Assembly (NCBI GenBank): GCA_942493215.1
Contig: OW818670.1
Span: 124,001 to 188,000, forward strand
Source: G942493215 sp942493215
GTDB lineage: Bacteria; Bacillota_I; Bacilli_A; RF39; UBA660
Direction of reading: 5' to 3'
DNA: 64,000 bases
Within the stretch, counting starts at the first letter, position 1. Every line of letters starts with the position of its first letter. The notes under the pieces were generated by a model. The model saw only the letters and a list, made by a program, of their open reading frames with translations. It did no database searches and was not told where the DNA came from. Positions 28,072 to 37,773 of this stretch are shown here, piece after piece. A program made the translations under genes and the position numbers.

Positions 28072-29625
28072 TTATTTAGCTTCTTCAACTGCTCTTGTTT
28101 CACGAATAACGGTTACTTTTATTGTACCAGGATATTGCAATTGCTCTTCAATCTTTGTTTTAATATCACGAGCAATTTTGAAACTCCCTAAGTCATCAAT
28201 TTGTTCTGGTTTAACAATTACTCTTAATTCCCGTCCTGCTTGAACAGCAAATGTCTTTTCAATGCCATCAAAACTAGACGCAATATTTTCAAGATCACTT
28301 AAACGTTTAACATAGTTTTCTAATGAGTCATTACGTGCTCCAGGACGCGATGCTGATAAAGCATCAGCAATTGCTACTAAGGAAGCAATAATACTCTTAG
28401 AATCAGTATCACCATGATGTGATTCAATCGCATTAATAACAACTTCATTTTCTTTATATTTTTTAGCTAAATCAACACCAATTTCAACATGGCTACCGTC
28501 AACTTCATGATCAATGGCTTTACCAATATCATGTAATAATCCAGCTCTTTTAGCTAAAACAACATTTTCATCTATTTCAGCCGCCATAATACCTGCTAAA
28601 TGCGCTACTTCAATTGAATGTTGTAAAGCATTTTGCCCATAACTAGTACGGAAGTGTAAGCGTCCAACTAATTCAACTAATTCAAGATCAAACTTAGTTA
28701 ATCCTAATTCGAATATTGCAGCTTCTCCATATTCCCGAACTTTTATATTCATATCTTTGACTGATTTATCATATAGTTCTTCAATTCTGGTTGGATGAAT
28801 TCGTCCATCTTTAATAAGACTTTCAATCGTTACACGAGCTACCTCTCTACGTAGTGGATCAAAGCTTGATAATACTATAGCTTCTGGTGTATCATCAATA
28901 ATTAGATCAACACCGGTAACAGCTTCAATTGTACGAATATTACGTCCTTCACGGCCAATAATTCGTCCCTTCATCTCATCATTAGGTAAAGTAACAACAG
29001 TAATTGTTTGTTCATTAGAAACATCACCAGCATACTTCTGCATAGATGTTACTAATAGATTTTTAGAGGCTTTATCAGCTTCTAATTTAGCTTCCGCTTC
29101 TCTTTCTTTAATATAACTTGTTACTTCTAGATTCATCATTTCTTCAATTTTTTTCATAACCATATCACGAGCTTCATTTTTTGAAAAACCCGCAATACGC
29201 TCTAAAAGATCAATTTGTTCTTTTTCTATTTGCTCTACTTTTTGTTGCTCTTCTTGGATTTCTTTTTGTTTATTATTTAAGTTACTTTCTTTTTCTTCTA
29301 ATAACTTTTCTCTATTTTGTAGAGTGGAATCACGTCTATCTATATTATTTTCACGAGCCAAGAGCCGGTCTTCCGCCTCTTTTACTTCATTTTTTTTCTC
29401 GCGAACATCCTTCTCCGTCTCAATTTTTATATTATGGGCTTCTTCTTTAGCCTCTAATAAATAATCACGCTTTATTTTATCGGCTTCTTTTTTAGCCTTT
29501 TCTAACATATCATCAGCTTTTTTAGTAGCCTTTGAGCCTTTAACATAATTTATAATAGACATTACAATGATTCCAACAAAAATTCCAACTAGAACTAGTA
29601 AAGTAGAGGAAATAATCTTATCCAT
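28072..29625 (-). CDS. rny: Ribonuclease Y
   Basis: Membrane-anchored endoribonuclease that starts bulk mRNA decay. One N-terminal membrane helix ([20 protein letters not shown]), a long charged coiled coil to about residue 200, a KH domain ([19 protein letters not shown]), and an HD domain ([32 protein letters not shown]). 517 residues is full length. In Bacillus rny also lies just downstream of recA, as here. Confidence 0.97.
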   Translation of the reverse strand: MDKIISSTLLVLVGIFVGIIVMSIINYVKGSKATKKADDMLEKAKKEADKIKRDYLLEAKEEAHNIKIETEKDVREKKNEVKEAEDRLLARENNIDRRDSTLQNREKLLEEKESNLNNKQKEIQEEQQKVEQIEKEQIDLLERIAGFSKNEARDMVMKKIEEMMNLEVTSYIKEREAEAKLEADKASKNLLVTSMQKYAGDVSNEQTITVVTLPNDEMKGRIIGREGRNIRTIEAVTGVDLIIDDTPEAIVLSSFDPLRREVARVTIESLIKDGRIHPTRIEELYDKSVKDMNIKVREYGEAAIFELGLTKFDLELVELVGRLHFRTSYGQNALQHSIEVAHLAGIMAAEIDENVVLAKRAGLLHDIGKAIDHEVDGSHVEIGVDLAKKYKENEVVINAIESHHGDTDSKSIIASLVAIADALSASRPGARNDSLENYVKRLSDLENIASSFDGIEKTFAVQAGRELRVIVKPEQIDDLGSFKIARDIKTKIEEQLQYPGTIKVTVIRETRAVEEAK

Positions 29626-29752
29626 AATTACCTCCCATTTACTATTTTTTATTATTATGTGAATTACTTCACTATTTATATTGTAAAGTGTAAAACAAAA
29701 TAAGTCAAGAAACTTTAAAGCAAATGGGTATATAATTTGAAAATAAAAAAAA

Positions 29753-29769
29753 TATAGTTATAAACTATA
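29753..29769 (-). terminator. Intrinsic terminator of recA
   Basis: TATAGTT-TAT-AACTATA hairpin followed on the minus strand by eight T, directly after the recA stop. Confidence 0.85.
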
Positions 29770-29775
29770 CTCTTT

Positions 29776-30831
29776 TTAATTTTCAGCATCTGCTTTTTCT
29801 TCTTTAACTTCTTTTTCAACAGAATCTTTGACAGTTTTCTTTACTACACCATAGTATTCTCTTGTCTTTCCTTCAACTTCGGCAAATAGCTTCTTATCTT
29901 TTTTAAATAACTCTTTAACATTTTCTTTGCCTTGACCTATTTTTTCACCCTTATAAGCGTACCAAGCTCCCGTTTTTTCGATAATATTAGCTTCAGCCGC
30001 CATATCAACAATTTCGCCTTCTTTTGACACACCTTCACCATACATAATATCAACAACGCAATTTTTAAATGGTGGAGCCATTTTATTTTTAACGACTTTG
30101 ACAGTAGTTTTATTACCAACAATATCGTTGCCCAATTTAATTTGTTCCCCTTTTCTGATATCTAAACGAACAGAAGAATAAAACTTCAAAGCCCTTCCAC
30201 CTGGTGTCGTTTCCGGATTACCAAACATAACACCTACTTTTTCACGTAATTGATTTATAAATATGGCAATAGTATTAGTCTTACTAATAACAGCTGCTAG
30301 TTTACGTAAAGCCTGACTCATTAATCTAGCTTGTAAGCCAACATGGGAATCACCCATTTCGCCTTCAATTTCCGCTTGTGGCACTAAAGCTGCAACCGAG
30401 TCGATAACAACAACACTTATAGCTCCACTACGTACTAATGCCTCACATATTTCTAAAGCTTGTTCCCCATTATCTGGTTGGGATAATAATAACTCATTAA
30501 TATTAACCCCTAATTTAGCAGCATATTGAGGATCAAGAGAATGTTCAGCATCAATGAAAGCTGCACGGCCACCTTTCTTTTGAGCCTCCGCAATCGCATG
30601 CAAAGCAAAAGTTGTTTTACCACTTGATTCTGGTCCAAATATTTCAATAATTCGTCCTTTAGGATATCCACCTATTCCTAATGCCACATCAAGAGCTAAT
30701 GAACCACTTGATATAACATCAATTTCTCGATGTTGATTATCGCCTAATTTCATTACCGCACCTTTACCAAATTGTTTTTCTATATCTAATAACACTTGTT
30801 CTAAAGTCTTATCAGCTGTTGTTTTAACCAT
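29776..30831 (-). CDS. recA: Recombinase RecA
   Basis: Strand exchange in homologous recombination and SOS signalling. Walker [10 protein letters not shown], Walker [14 protein letters not shown]2 loop [20 protein letters not shown], and [23 protein letters not shown]. The C-terminus is Lys/Glu-rich and acidic. 351 residues, normal. cinA, which sits between pgsA and recA in Bacillus, is missing. No clear LexA box was recognised upstream. Confidence 0.98.
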   Translation of the reverse strand: MVKTTADKTLEQVLLDIEKQFGKGAVMKLGDNQHREIDVISSGSLALDVALGIGGYPKGRIIEIFGPESSGKTTFALHAIAEAQKKGGRAAFIDAEHSLDPQYAAKLGVNINELLLSQPDNGEQALEICEALVRSGAISVVVIDSVAALVPQAEIEGEMGDSHVGLQARLMSQALRKLAAVISKTNTIAIFINQLREKVGVMFGNPETTPGGRALKFYSSVRLDIRKGEQIKLGNDIVGNKTTVKVVKNKMAPPFKNCVVDIMYGEGVSKEGEIVDMAAEANIIEKTGAWYAYKGEKIGQGKENVKELFKKDKKLFAEVEGKTREYYGVVKKTVKDSVEKEVKEEKADAEN

Positions 30832-30960
30832 TTATTTTCCTCCTAACATCTAAACACATTGTACAGTATATCTTTTTCTTTGTCAATACCAAAACGAACA
30901 TTTGTTTGTTTAAATTTGTAAATACTATTCCCCACTTTTATTAAAAGATGACAACAAAAA

Positions 30961-30997
30961 AAATATATTTGAATAATTATTATTACTAAATATATTT
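30961..30997 (-). terminator. Intrinsic terminator of pgsA
   Basis: AAATATATTT repeated as an inverted pair separated by 17 bases, followed on the minus strand by a T-run. It separates pgsA from recA. Confidence 0.65.
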
Positions 30998-31008
30998 TTT
31001 ATTTATTT

Positions 31009-31608
31009 TTAAGCTTTTTCAACAAAGTACTTTTTAGTCATAGTATAATATTGAAAACCAGAAATAATTGATAAGACAGTAGCAACAATTAATAAGAAAT
31101 CTGATACTTTTAAATTCCATAATTCAAATGGTAAATTATAGAATAAAGTTAGAACGATACCTGACATTAAACATGCCGTTTTAATTTTTCCTATTTTAAT
31201 GGCTGCCACTACTTTTCCACTATTACCAGCTGCCATCTTAAAGGCATCAACAGCAATATCCCTTACAATAATAACTGTTGGTATTAAAGCACTAATGAAT
31301 CCCGTAGCCGATAAAATAACTAAAACCGAATTAACCAGCATTTTATCAGCAATCGCATCAAGCATTTTACCTAAATCAGTTACCATATTATATTTACGAG
31401 CAATTCGTCCATCAAAGAAATCAGTTATAGCCGCTATGATAAATAAAACACCAGCTATTAAATACTTAATGTCTCCTAAAACAATTGTCTCATTAATAAA
31501 TAATTTAGGTAAATTGATACCAAGAGCATCATAAGGTAATAATAAAACAATTATTATTAAAACACTTATAATGATACGCATCATTGTTATTTTATTAGGC
31601 AAGTTCAT
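31009..31608 (-). CDS. pgsA: CDP-diacylglycerol-glycerol-3-phosphate 3-phosphatidyltransferase
   Basis: Makes phosphatidylglycerol phosphate, the committed step of anionic phospholipid synthesis, in the membrane. The CDP-alcohol phosphotransferase motif DGRIARKYNMVTDLGKMLD is complete with all Asp residues and the second part DAIADK. About five membrane helices, 199 residues. Starts inside the 3' end of the RodZ-like gene with GGAGG 6 bases upstream (overlap 14 bases). Confidence 0.95.
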   Translation of the reverse strand: MNLPNKITMMRIIISVLIIIVLLLPYDALGINLPKLFINETIVLGDIKYLIAGVLFIIAAITDFFDGRIARKYNMVTDLGKMLDAIADKMLVNSVLVILSATGFISALIPTVIIVRDIAVDAFKMAAGNSGKVVAAIKIGKIKTACLMSGIVLTLFYNLPFELWNLKVSDFLLIVATVLSIISGFQYYTMTKKYFVEKA

Positions 31609-32101
31609 ATACTTCCTCCTTGGTTACATTTAAGTTTGCGGTAATAACATTTTCATTGGCGCTATTATTACGAAAATTAATGTATAGATACACAGCTACT
31701 ACCATAATGGCTATTACTAAAATAGCTATAATAATAATCTGAATCTTACTTGGTTTAGCTTTATAATTAAGCGTATATGGTGAAACAACTTTGTCTTCTT
31801 TTTTATCTTTTTCGGCTACTTCCTTTTTAGCTTCTTTAATCTCCGCTAAAGATATTTTCGATGTATAATCAAACAAATACTCATTGAAATCATCCACTAA
31901 AGCATCATAATCTAAACCTAAATATTTAGAATAATCCTTAATAAAATGTTTCAAGCTAAATATATCATCAAAAGCTTCAATATTACCGGCTTCCACATTT
32001 TCGATCTGCGTTGTTGTCATTTTTAAGTCATTAGCAGCTTCTTCAATTGTAATATCAACATTTTCACGAGCTTCTTTTAATCGAGCCCCAATCTCCTTCA
32101 A
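31595..32101 (-). CDS. rodZ: RodZ/YmfM-like cell-shape protein (HTH plus membrane helix)
   Basis: Cytoplasmic Xre-like HTH_25 domain (KEIGARLKEARENVDITIEE, residues about 1-65), an acidic/lysine linker, one membrane helix (IIIIAILVIAIMVVAVYLYI) and a short 20-residue outside tail. RodZ links MreB to the envelope; the outside domain is nearly absent here. I place the start at TTG 32101 with AGAGGTGG 5 bases upstream. The frame stays open to 32176, but that part lies inside the RNase P RNA 3' end and is not protein. In Bacillus, ymfM also precedes pgsA. Confidence 0.85.
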   Translation of the reverse strand: MKEIGARLKEARENVDITIEEAANDLKMTTTQIENVEAGNIEAFDDIFSLKHFIKDYSKYLGLDYDALVDDFNEYLFDYTSKISLAEIKEAKKEVAEKDKKEDKVVSPYTLNYKAKPSKIQIIIIAILVIAIMVVAVYLYINFRNNSANENVITANLNVTKEEVYELA

Positions 32102-32120
32102 ACTTTCCACCTCTTTAATT

Positions 32121-32479
32121 AAAAAAAAATATTTCGTAAGCCATGTTCTGTTCCTAAATAAATTAGGCGCAAACATTTATCTATTGATTTCTCAATCCCA
32201 TAGTAAATTATCATTCTCTACTATTAGGTTCCCCTACCAAATTTGGGTTTCTCACTCGCGGGGTTTACCACGTTCCATTTCTTTTATTTCTAAAAGACTC
32301 GTCTCTTTGGCACTTTAGGTCTATAACCATAACTTTCGTCTTAGGTTAATCGACGCCGTCAAGCATAAGCTTGCCATAGATTATTTTTTCTCTATGCGCG
32401 AACACTACTATCATCACAGATAGTGTGAGCATGGACTTTCCTCTACATTACTAAGAATGCAGCGTTTGCTAAAATATTT
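32121..32479 (-). ncRNA. rnpB: RNase P RNA (type B)
   Basis: Catalytic RNA that matures tRNA 5' ends. Read on the minus strand: GTAGAGGAAAGTCCATGCTC near the 5' end (the universal CR-I block), GACGGCGTCGATT, GACGAAAG, and ACAGAACATGGCTTACG at the 3' end (CR-V). The terminal helix P1 pairs AAATATTT at 32472-32479 with AAATATTT at 32127-32134, followed by a T-run that ends the transcript. Its 5' end touches the gpsB stop and its 3' end lies 20 bases before the RodZ-like start. B. subtilis also has rnpB next to gpsB. Confidence 0.96.
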
Positions 32480-32820
32480 TATTCTTTACCATAAATAATT
32501 TTTTCTAAATTAGAAATTCTTTTTAATACATCAGCTGTCGTCGTATTTCCAGTACTTCCACTAGATTCATTATTAGTATCACTAATAACGTCTAATTTCA
32601 TTTTTAATGATCGTACTTCTTGTTTTAATCTTATGTTGTCATCAATTAATTCTTTCTTCTCATATTCAAGATTCTTAATTGTTTTTTCAAACATATCATA
32701 ATCTCTAATAACAACATCTAAGAATTTATCGACTTCCTGTGGGCGATAGCCTCTGGTATCAATTTTGAACTCTTTTTCTAAGATATCCTTAGCGCATAAA
32801 ACAGTTCCTTCACGATTCAT
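32479..32820 (-). CDS. gpsB: Cell division protein GpsB (DivIVA family)
   Basis: 113 residues. N-terminal DivIVA domain: LCAKDILEKEFKIDTRGYRP and QEVDKFLDVVIRDYDMFEK, then coiled coil to about residue 80 and a C-terminal trimerisation helix (ADVLKRISNLEKIIYG). GpsB shuttles PBP1 between septum and side wall; its likely partner PBP1 is encoded 900 bases away on the other strand. Start chosen at ATG 32820, which has GAGGGGTGA in front; an in-frame ATG at 32835 lies before that site. Confidence 0.94.
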   Translation of the reverse strand: MNREGTVLCAKDILEKEFKIDTRGYRPQEVDKFLDVVIRDYDMFEKTIKNLEYEKKELIDDNIRLKQEVRSLKMKLDVISDTNNESSGSTGNTTTADVLKRISNLEKIIYGKE

Positions 32821-32906
32821 AATTTCACCCCTCATTTACATATACATTTTCTCAAAAAAAAGCCCATTTGTCAATCTATTTCTAAAAGGAAAAAATTACT
32901 AAAAAA

Positions 32907-32953
32907 CATCAAACTACTTATCTTTTACTTTAACAAAAGACGCTAGTTTGATG
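32907..32953 (-). terminator. Hairpin with T-run after a possible small gene
   Basis: CATCAAACTA ... TAGTTTGATG (10-bp perfect stem) with an inner CTTTT/AAAAG pairing, followed on the minus strand by TTTTTTAG. It looks like an intrinsic terminator of a short minus-strand transcript. Confidence 0.55.
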
Positions 32954-33012
32954 TATAGAATATTATCAAGCATATTATTAATGCACTCCTCCACACAATA
33001 ATGAAAGCGCAT
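32914..33012 (-). CDS. Possible 32-residue small protein
   Basis: In the 340-base gap between gpsB and recU. The ATG at 33012 has AGAGGTG 9 bases upstream. The frame encodes MRFHYCVEECINNMLDNILY followed by IKLASFVKVKDK, ending in TAG inside the hairpin described alongside. No family recognised; amphipathic, two Cys. The evidence is ribosome site plus terminator only; no clear promoter. Confidence 0.35.
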   Translation of the reverse strand: MRFHYCVEECINNMLDNILYIKLASFVKVKDK

Positions 33013-33137
33013 ACCTTTATTCACCTCTTTACAATAAATTACCATAAACTTTTAAGTAATGCACGCGATTTGACAAAACTAGATATAATTAGACATGTTA
33101 ATTGATAAATTTTATAGAAATTTGTGGTTATTTATAG

Positions 33138-33143
33138 TATAAT
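33138..33143 (+). promoter_or_regulatory. -10 box of recU-ponA
   Basis: TATAAT 15 bases before the recU ATG region, with a poor -35 (TAGAAA) 17 bases upstream. The remaining gap back to gpsB holds the small-gene candidate and AT-rich sequence. Confidence 0.45.
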
Positions 33144-33158
33144 GAAAAAGGTGGTAAT

Positions 33159-33746
33159 ATGAAATATCCGCTTGGTATAAATAAATGTTCAAATAATCAT
33201 GTTGATTATGCTAATCGAGGAATGACTTTAGAATGTGACATCAATCTTACTAATAAATATTATTTAGATAATGATATGGCGGTTATCCATAAAAAGCCTA
33301 CTCCCTTAACAATTGCTAAGGTTGAGTATAAATCTAATAAAGAAGCTATTATTAGAGAAGCTTACTTTAAAACCCCATCAACAACTGATTATAATGGGTT
33401 ATATCGTGGTATGTATATTGATTTTGAGGCTAAAGAAACTAAAAGTAAAAGTTATTTTCCTTTAAACAATATTCATCCTCATCAAATTAAACATCTAGAG
33501 GGCATTGTCAATCATGGTGGTGTTAGCTTTATTATTGTAAGGTTTACAACTCTTAATTTGACTTTTTATTTAGAAACGAGTAAATTAATAACGTTCTTAA
33601 AAACTTCTAAACGGCAATCTATTCCTCTTGAATATTTTAAAGACAATGGTTATTTAATAAAAGAAGGATATCAGCCACGTTTAGATTATTTAAAGATTAT
33701 TGATAACATATATTTTAAAAGAGGTGCATATGAAAAAGAAAATTGA
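33159..33746 (+). CDS. recU: Holliday junction resolvase RecU
   Basis: Cleaves Holliday junctions in recombination and segregation. N-terminal YANRGMTLECDINLTNKYY, then IHKKPTPLTIAKVEY and AYFKTPSTTDYNGLYRGMYIDFEAKET, whose D-E-K residues form the PD-(D/E)xK site; NIHPHQIKHLEGIVNHGGVS follows. 195 residues. Its last codons overlap the ponA start by 17 bases and it ends at TGA. recU-ponA is the conserved Firmicute order. Confidence 0.95.
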   Translation: MKYPLGINKCSNNHVDYANRGMTLECDINLTNKYYLDNDMAVIHKKPTPLTIAKVEYKSNKEAIIREAYFKTPSTTDYNGLYRGMYIDFEAKETKSKSYFPLNNIHPHQIKHLEGIVNHGGVSFIIVRFTTLNLTFYLETSKLITFLKTSKRQSIPLEYFKDNGYLIKEGYQPRLDYLKIIDNIYFKRGAYEKEN

Positions 33747-36414
33747 TACTCTTATGAGTAATGCTAAAAAGATGTGGAAACAACATAGTTTCCTTATAAT
33801 TACCATATTACTTAGTCTTGCTATATTAATTGTTGGTAAAATGGCTATAGGGTTGTATAAAGCCCTACTATTTACCATTATGCTTGATATTGGGTGCTAT
33901 ATTACGACGAAAGTATTTGAAAAAACAGACAAGGGAAAAATTAAAGTTAAAAATATGGGTGAAATTATGAAAACAAAGAAGAAAAATGAAAAAAATAAAA
34001 AAAATGTTAAAAAGAAGAAAACATTAAGAGTCATTTTATTAATTATTTTTTCCATTGGCATTCTCTTAATTCTCGCTTTTCTTGGTTTTATCTTTTTAGT
34101 TATAAAAACTGCTCCCAAATTTGATACTTCTAAATTATATAATCAAGAGGCTACTATTTTATATGACCGTAACGGCGAAGTATTTGCTAAACTAGGAGCT
34201 GAAAAAAGAGAAATTATATCGTATGATGATATGCCCGAAGTACTAGTAGATGCTATAGTTGCTACCGAAGATTCAAGATTCTTCCAACATAATGGTTTTG
34301 ATTTACCACGTTTCTTAAAAGCGAGTGTTGGTCAATTAATGGGTCAAGATGCCGGTGGTGCTTCAACTCTAACAATGCAGATTAGTAAACAACGTTTTAC
34401 TTCTACGGAAGCTTCAGGTATTCAAGGTATTATTCGTAAATTTACTGATATATATATGGCCGTATTTAAAATCGAAAAGAATTATACCAAAAAGGAAATT
34501 TTAGAAATATATGCCAACTCATTCTATATGGGAGCGGGAGCTTGGGGTGTTGAACAAGCCTCACAAACATATTTTAATAAAAGTGCTAAAGATATAAATT
34601 TAGCCGAAGCAGCAATGATTGCTGGTATGTTTCAATCGCCTGATGCTTATGATCCTTTTGCTAATCCTGATAAAACCGAAGCCCGTCGTAAGACCGTTCT
34701 ATATTTAATGCATTTACATGGTTATATTACTGAACAGGAGAAGAAAGCGGCTGAAGCTATACCCGTTTCTAAATTAATCCATAAGGCTAATACTTCTTCT
34801 AATCAATATTTAGCATTTATTGATACTGTTACAGCCGAAGTCTTTAAACAAACAGGAAAAGATCCATATACAACATCGATGCAAATATATACAACTATGG
34901 ATCGAGCAAAACAAGATTCTATTAACAAAGCTATGTCGGGTGAAACATTCAAGTGGGATAATGATGTGGCCCAAGGTGCAGTAGCTGTTATTGCTACACA
35001 AACTGGTGAAGTAGCTGCTATTGGTGCTGGTCGTAACTATACTAAAGCTAATGGTTATAATCGAGCTACTAAAATTAATCGTCAGATAGGTTCAACTGCT
35101 AAACCAGTATATGATTATGGTCCAGCATTCGAATATAATAACCTTTCAACATATGGGCCAGTTGCTGATGAACCGTATACATATTCTAATGGTGTTAACA
35201 TGAAGAATTTCGATGGTAAATATCAAGGACTTATTACTATTCGTACAGCCGTAATGGGTTCTCGTAATGTGCCAGCTTTAAAAACTTTCCAAAGTGTTAA
35301 CAATGATAAAATAAAAGAATTTGTTCAGAATTTAGGCCTCGCACCAGAACTTAATGATGGTATGATTCATGAAGCTCATTCAATAGGTGGATATAATGGT
35401 GAATCACCAATTAAAATGGCTGCTGCTTATGCTGCATTCGCTAATGGTGGCTATTATATTGAGCCACATAGTTTTACTAAATTAATATATCGTGATACAT
35501 CTGAAGAATATGATCGTCAATTCATAAAAAGAAGAGCTATGAGTGCTGAAACAGCTTATATGATGGCCGATGTATTAATTGATACAAGCGTTAGTGCTTT
35601 AGGAACATATAGTAATATTGGTGGAGCAACCTTCTGTGCTAAAACTGGTACAACTAACTTTTCAGAACAAACAATTAAAGATTATGGTCTTTCTAGTCGA
35701 GCTGTAAATGATTTATGGGTAACTGGATTTAATAATGATTATGCTATGAGTGTTTGGTATGGTTATGATCAATTATATAAAGATCATCCTGAATATGTAA
35801 GTATAAGTGGTAACTACAGTCATAAAAGAATGTTTCAAACTTTAGCTAGAGACTTCTTTAAAGGAAAAGTATCATTTGAAAAACCTGATGGTGTAGTAAG
35901 TGTTGGTATTGAAAAAGAAACTAGTCCTGCTCTATTACCTAGTGCTTTTACCCCCTCTAATATGATTATTTATGAGTTATACAAGAGAGGTTCTGAGCCA
36001 ACTGACGTTTCTACTAGATTCTCACAGTTATCTAATGTTAGTAGTCTAACAGCAACGAAAAAGGATTCCGCAGTAACCTTATCTTGGACTCCAATTGCAA
36101 CACCAAATGCTATTGATGGTACTTACTTAAGCAATTACTTTGCATCAATCTTCCGTTCTGATAATGATCGTAATAACAACTATTATAACCGTTTAGAATA
36201 TAATAGTAATTATATTGGTACTATAGGTTATGGTATTTATAAAAAAGATAGTACTGGCAATCTTGTACATGTTGGTTATACTAGTGGTACTACTTATAAA
36301 TACACATTAGCAGCAGATGAAACCGATGTTAATTTTGTTGTTAAATCAGAATACTCAATGTTTAAGAATAACGCTAGTAGCGGTGTTGAAGCTGTATATG
36401 CAGATCAAGGTTAA
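33730..36414 (+). CDS. ponA: Penicillin-binding protein 1A/1B (bifunctional PBP) with an extra N-terminal membrane module
   Basis: Polymerises and cross-links peptidoglycan. Glycosyltransferase domain: VATEDSRFFQHNGFD (catalytic Glu about residue 180), ASTLTMQISKQ, IYANSFYMGAGAWGVEQAS. Transpeptidase: STAKP (Ser about 455), SRN and KTGTTNFS. A C-terminal fibronectin-like segment (SLTATKKDSAVTLSWTPI). Unusually, two membrane segments (about residues 20-60) precede the normal signal anchor (about 100-126). The start at 33730 has AGAGGTG upstream, but a second in-frame ATG at 33967, with GGGTGA upstream, would give a standard-length PBP without the extra module. Confidence 0.95.
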   Translation: MKKKIDTLMSNAKKMWKQHSFLIITILLSLAILIVGKMAIGLYKALLFTIMLDIGCYITTKVFEKTDKGKIKVKNMGEIMKTKKKNEKNKKNVKKKKTLRVILLIIFSIGILLILAFLGFIFLVIKTAPKFDTSKLYNQEATILYDRNGEVFAKLGAEKREIISYDDMPEVLVDAIVATEDSRFFQHNGFDLPRFLKASVGQLMGQDAGGASTLTMQISKQRFTSTEASGIQGIIRKFTDIYMAVFKIEKNYTKKEILEIYANSFYMGAGAWGVEQASQTYFNKSAKDINLAEAAMIAGMFQSPDAYDPFANPDKTEARRKTVLYLMHLHGYITEQEKKAAEAIPVSKLIHKANTSSNQYLAFIDTVTAEVFKQTGKDPYTTSMQIYTTMDRAKQDSINKAMSGETFKWDNDVAQGAVAVIATQTGEVAAIGAGRNYTKANGYNRATKINRQIGSTAKPVYDYGPAFEYNNLSTYGPVADEPYTYSNGVNMKNFDGKYQGLITIRTAVMGSRNVPALKTFQSVNNDKIKEFVQNLGLAPELNDGMIHEAHSIGGYNGESPIKMAAAYAAFANGGYYIEPHSFTKLIYRDTSEEYDRQFIKRRAMSAETAYMMADVLIDTSVSALGTYSNIGGATFCAKTGTTNFSEQTIKDYGLSSRAVNDLWVTGFNNDYAMSVWYGYDQLYKDHPEYVSISGNYSHKRMFQTLARDFFKGKVSFEKPDGVVSVGIEKETSPALLPSAFTPSNMIIYELYKRGSEPTDVSTRFSQLSNVSSLTATKKDSAVTLSWTPIATPNAIDGTYLSNYFASIFRSDNDRNNNYYNRLEYNSNYIGTIGYGIYKKDSTGNLVHVGYTSGTTYKYTLAADETDVNFVVKSEYSMFKNNASSGVEAVYADQG

Positions 36415-36418
36415 AAAA

Positions 36419-36439
36419 GAAAATAGATTATCTATTTTC
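36419..36439. terminator. Bidirectional terminator between ponA and nth
   Basis: GAAAATAGA-TTA-TCTATTTTC with A/T runs on both sides; the loop holds the nth stop codon. Confidence 0.8.
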
Positions 36440-37048
36440 TTTTCTTTTACAAATATTTTTTAGTTCACAATTATCACATTCTGGTTTAATAGCTTTACAG
36501 TAATACCTTCCAAATAGTAATAATTGATGATGAGTTTTAAGTAAAGGATAGTCTTTAAACATTTTAGTTAATTTCTTTTCAATTAATAAAACATCATCAG
36601 TTTCATTAGCAAACCCTAATCTTTTACTAACTCTTGCCACATGAGTATCAACCGCAATACATTCTTCACTATAAATAATTCCTAATACAACATTAGTAGT
36701 TTTACGTCCAACACCTGGTAATGATTCAAGAAACTCACGATCATTAGGAACATACCCTATTGGTTCTAATGCCGAAGCTATCCCTTTAATATTTAAAGCC
36801 TTTTTATGATAGGTACCAACTGTTTTAATTACGTTCTCTAAGTCATCAACAGGAGCCTCTTTTAAGCTTTTCAAATCGGGATATTTTTTAAATAATTCTT
36901 TAGTAATAATATTTACTCTTTTATCAGTTGATTGGGCACTTAACATAACGGCTATAAGTAATTCATAATCGTTTGAAAAGTTCAATTCACTTTTTGGATT
37001 AGGAAATAACTTATCTAAATAACTAACAATCTCATTCATGTTTATCAT
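36428..37048 (-). CDS. nth: Endonuclease III
   Basis: Base-excision repair glycosylase/AP lyase for oxidised pyrimidines. Helix-hairpin-helix LESLPGVGRKTTNVVLG with the catalytic Lys, VDTHVARVSKRLG with the catalytic Asp, and the 4Fe-4S motif C-x6-C-x2-C-x5-C (CKAIKPECDNCELKNIC) at the C-terminus. 206 residues. The start overlaps the dnaD end by 17 bases; ATG 37048 or 37039 are both possible. Confidence 0.96.
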   Translation of the reverse strand: MINMNEIVSYLDKLFPNPKSELNFSNDYELLIAVMLSAQSTDKRVNIITKELFKKYPDLKSLKEAPVDDLENVIKTVGTYHKKALNIKGIASALEPIGYVPNDREFLESLPGVGRKTTNVVLGIIYSEECIAVDTHVARVSKRLGFANETDDVLLIEKKLTKMFKDYPLLKTHHQLLLFGRYYCKAIKPECDNCELKNICKRKENR

Positions 37049-37682
37049 TTAACCAGTCATAATCAAATAATTTGGAAGGATTTTCTTTTTGAGTATTAAA
37101 CTTTTTTCTAGATGCCTCAACATCAGCTGGTGTTTTAATACCCTTCTTCTTCCATTCATAAAGAATCTTATCAATATATCTTAGACTTGTAACACCGTTA
37201 TAGATAGCCTCTTTTAAGGCTGCAATAATTATTTCTTCATTATGATCATCATCTAACCATGTACTAATTATTTCATATTCCATCGGTGATAGAGTTCGAC
37301 CTAGTTCATGCTCAAAAGTATTATAAAAGCTCTTACTATCATCTTTCTTTTCTTTATCACCATCAATGATTAGAAATGCCAATTTTTTATATAAAGCATC
37401 TAAATTATATTTTTCTTCCCGAATAGTACCCCTTTTAACTACATTAATATCCATTAGTTTTTTTTCAGTCAAATTATTTATTAAATCCATTACTTTAGGT
37501 AATGGTAAATTTAAATTAGCACTAAAAATCTGCGGATTAAAAAGCTTATCACTATCATTAATTAAGTATATGATAAGTACTAATTCATCACTAGTTAATC
37601 CTAGATTAGTATACTGTTCTAATAGTATCCGCGGTATAACTATATGATTGTCTTTTAAAATTTTCATTACTTTATCCATCAT
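37032..37682 (-). CDS. dnaD: Replication initiation protein DnaD
   Basis: Primosome protein that helps load the replicative helicase at oriC and restart sites. DDBH1 winged helix (about residues 15-100: LLEQYTNLGLTSDELVLIIYL) and DDBH2 (FEHELGRTLSPMEYEIISTW ... ALKEAIYNGVTSLRYIDKILYEWKKKGI), which carries the YxxxIxxxW motif. 216 residues. dnaD-nth is the conserved Bacillus order. Confidence 0.94.
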   Translation of the reverse strand: MMDKVMKILKDNHIVIPRILLEQYTNLGLTSDELVLIIYLINDSDKLFNPQIFSANLNLPLPKVMDLINNLTEKKLMDINVVKRGTIREEKYNLDALYKKLAFLIIDGDKEKKDDSKSFYNTFEHELGRTLSPMEYEIISTWLDDDHNEEIIIAALKEAIYNGVTSLRYIDKILYEWKKKGIKTPADVEASRKKFNTQKENPSKLFDYDWLNDKHE

Positions 37683-37745
37683 AACACTTCACCACACTTT
37701 CATTTTAGCACAATTTAAACTATCCACTCAATAAATATTATAAAA

Positions 37746-37773
37746 AAGGATAATATTATTAAAATATTATCCT
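37746..37773 (-). terminator. Intrinsic terminator of the unknown 341-residue gene
   Basis: AAGGATAATATT / AATATTATCCTT hairpin followed on the minus strand by six T. Confidence 0.8.

Noticed and set aside
29181..29450. An 89-residue plus-strand frame within rny
   Set aside because: Shadow of the rny coiled-coil codons; no ribosome site and no recognisable protein.
32102..32176. A 25-residue N-terminal extension of the RodZ-like protein
   Set aside because: That stretch is the 3' end and terminator of RNase P RNA; the ribosome site lies after it, before TTG 32101.
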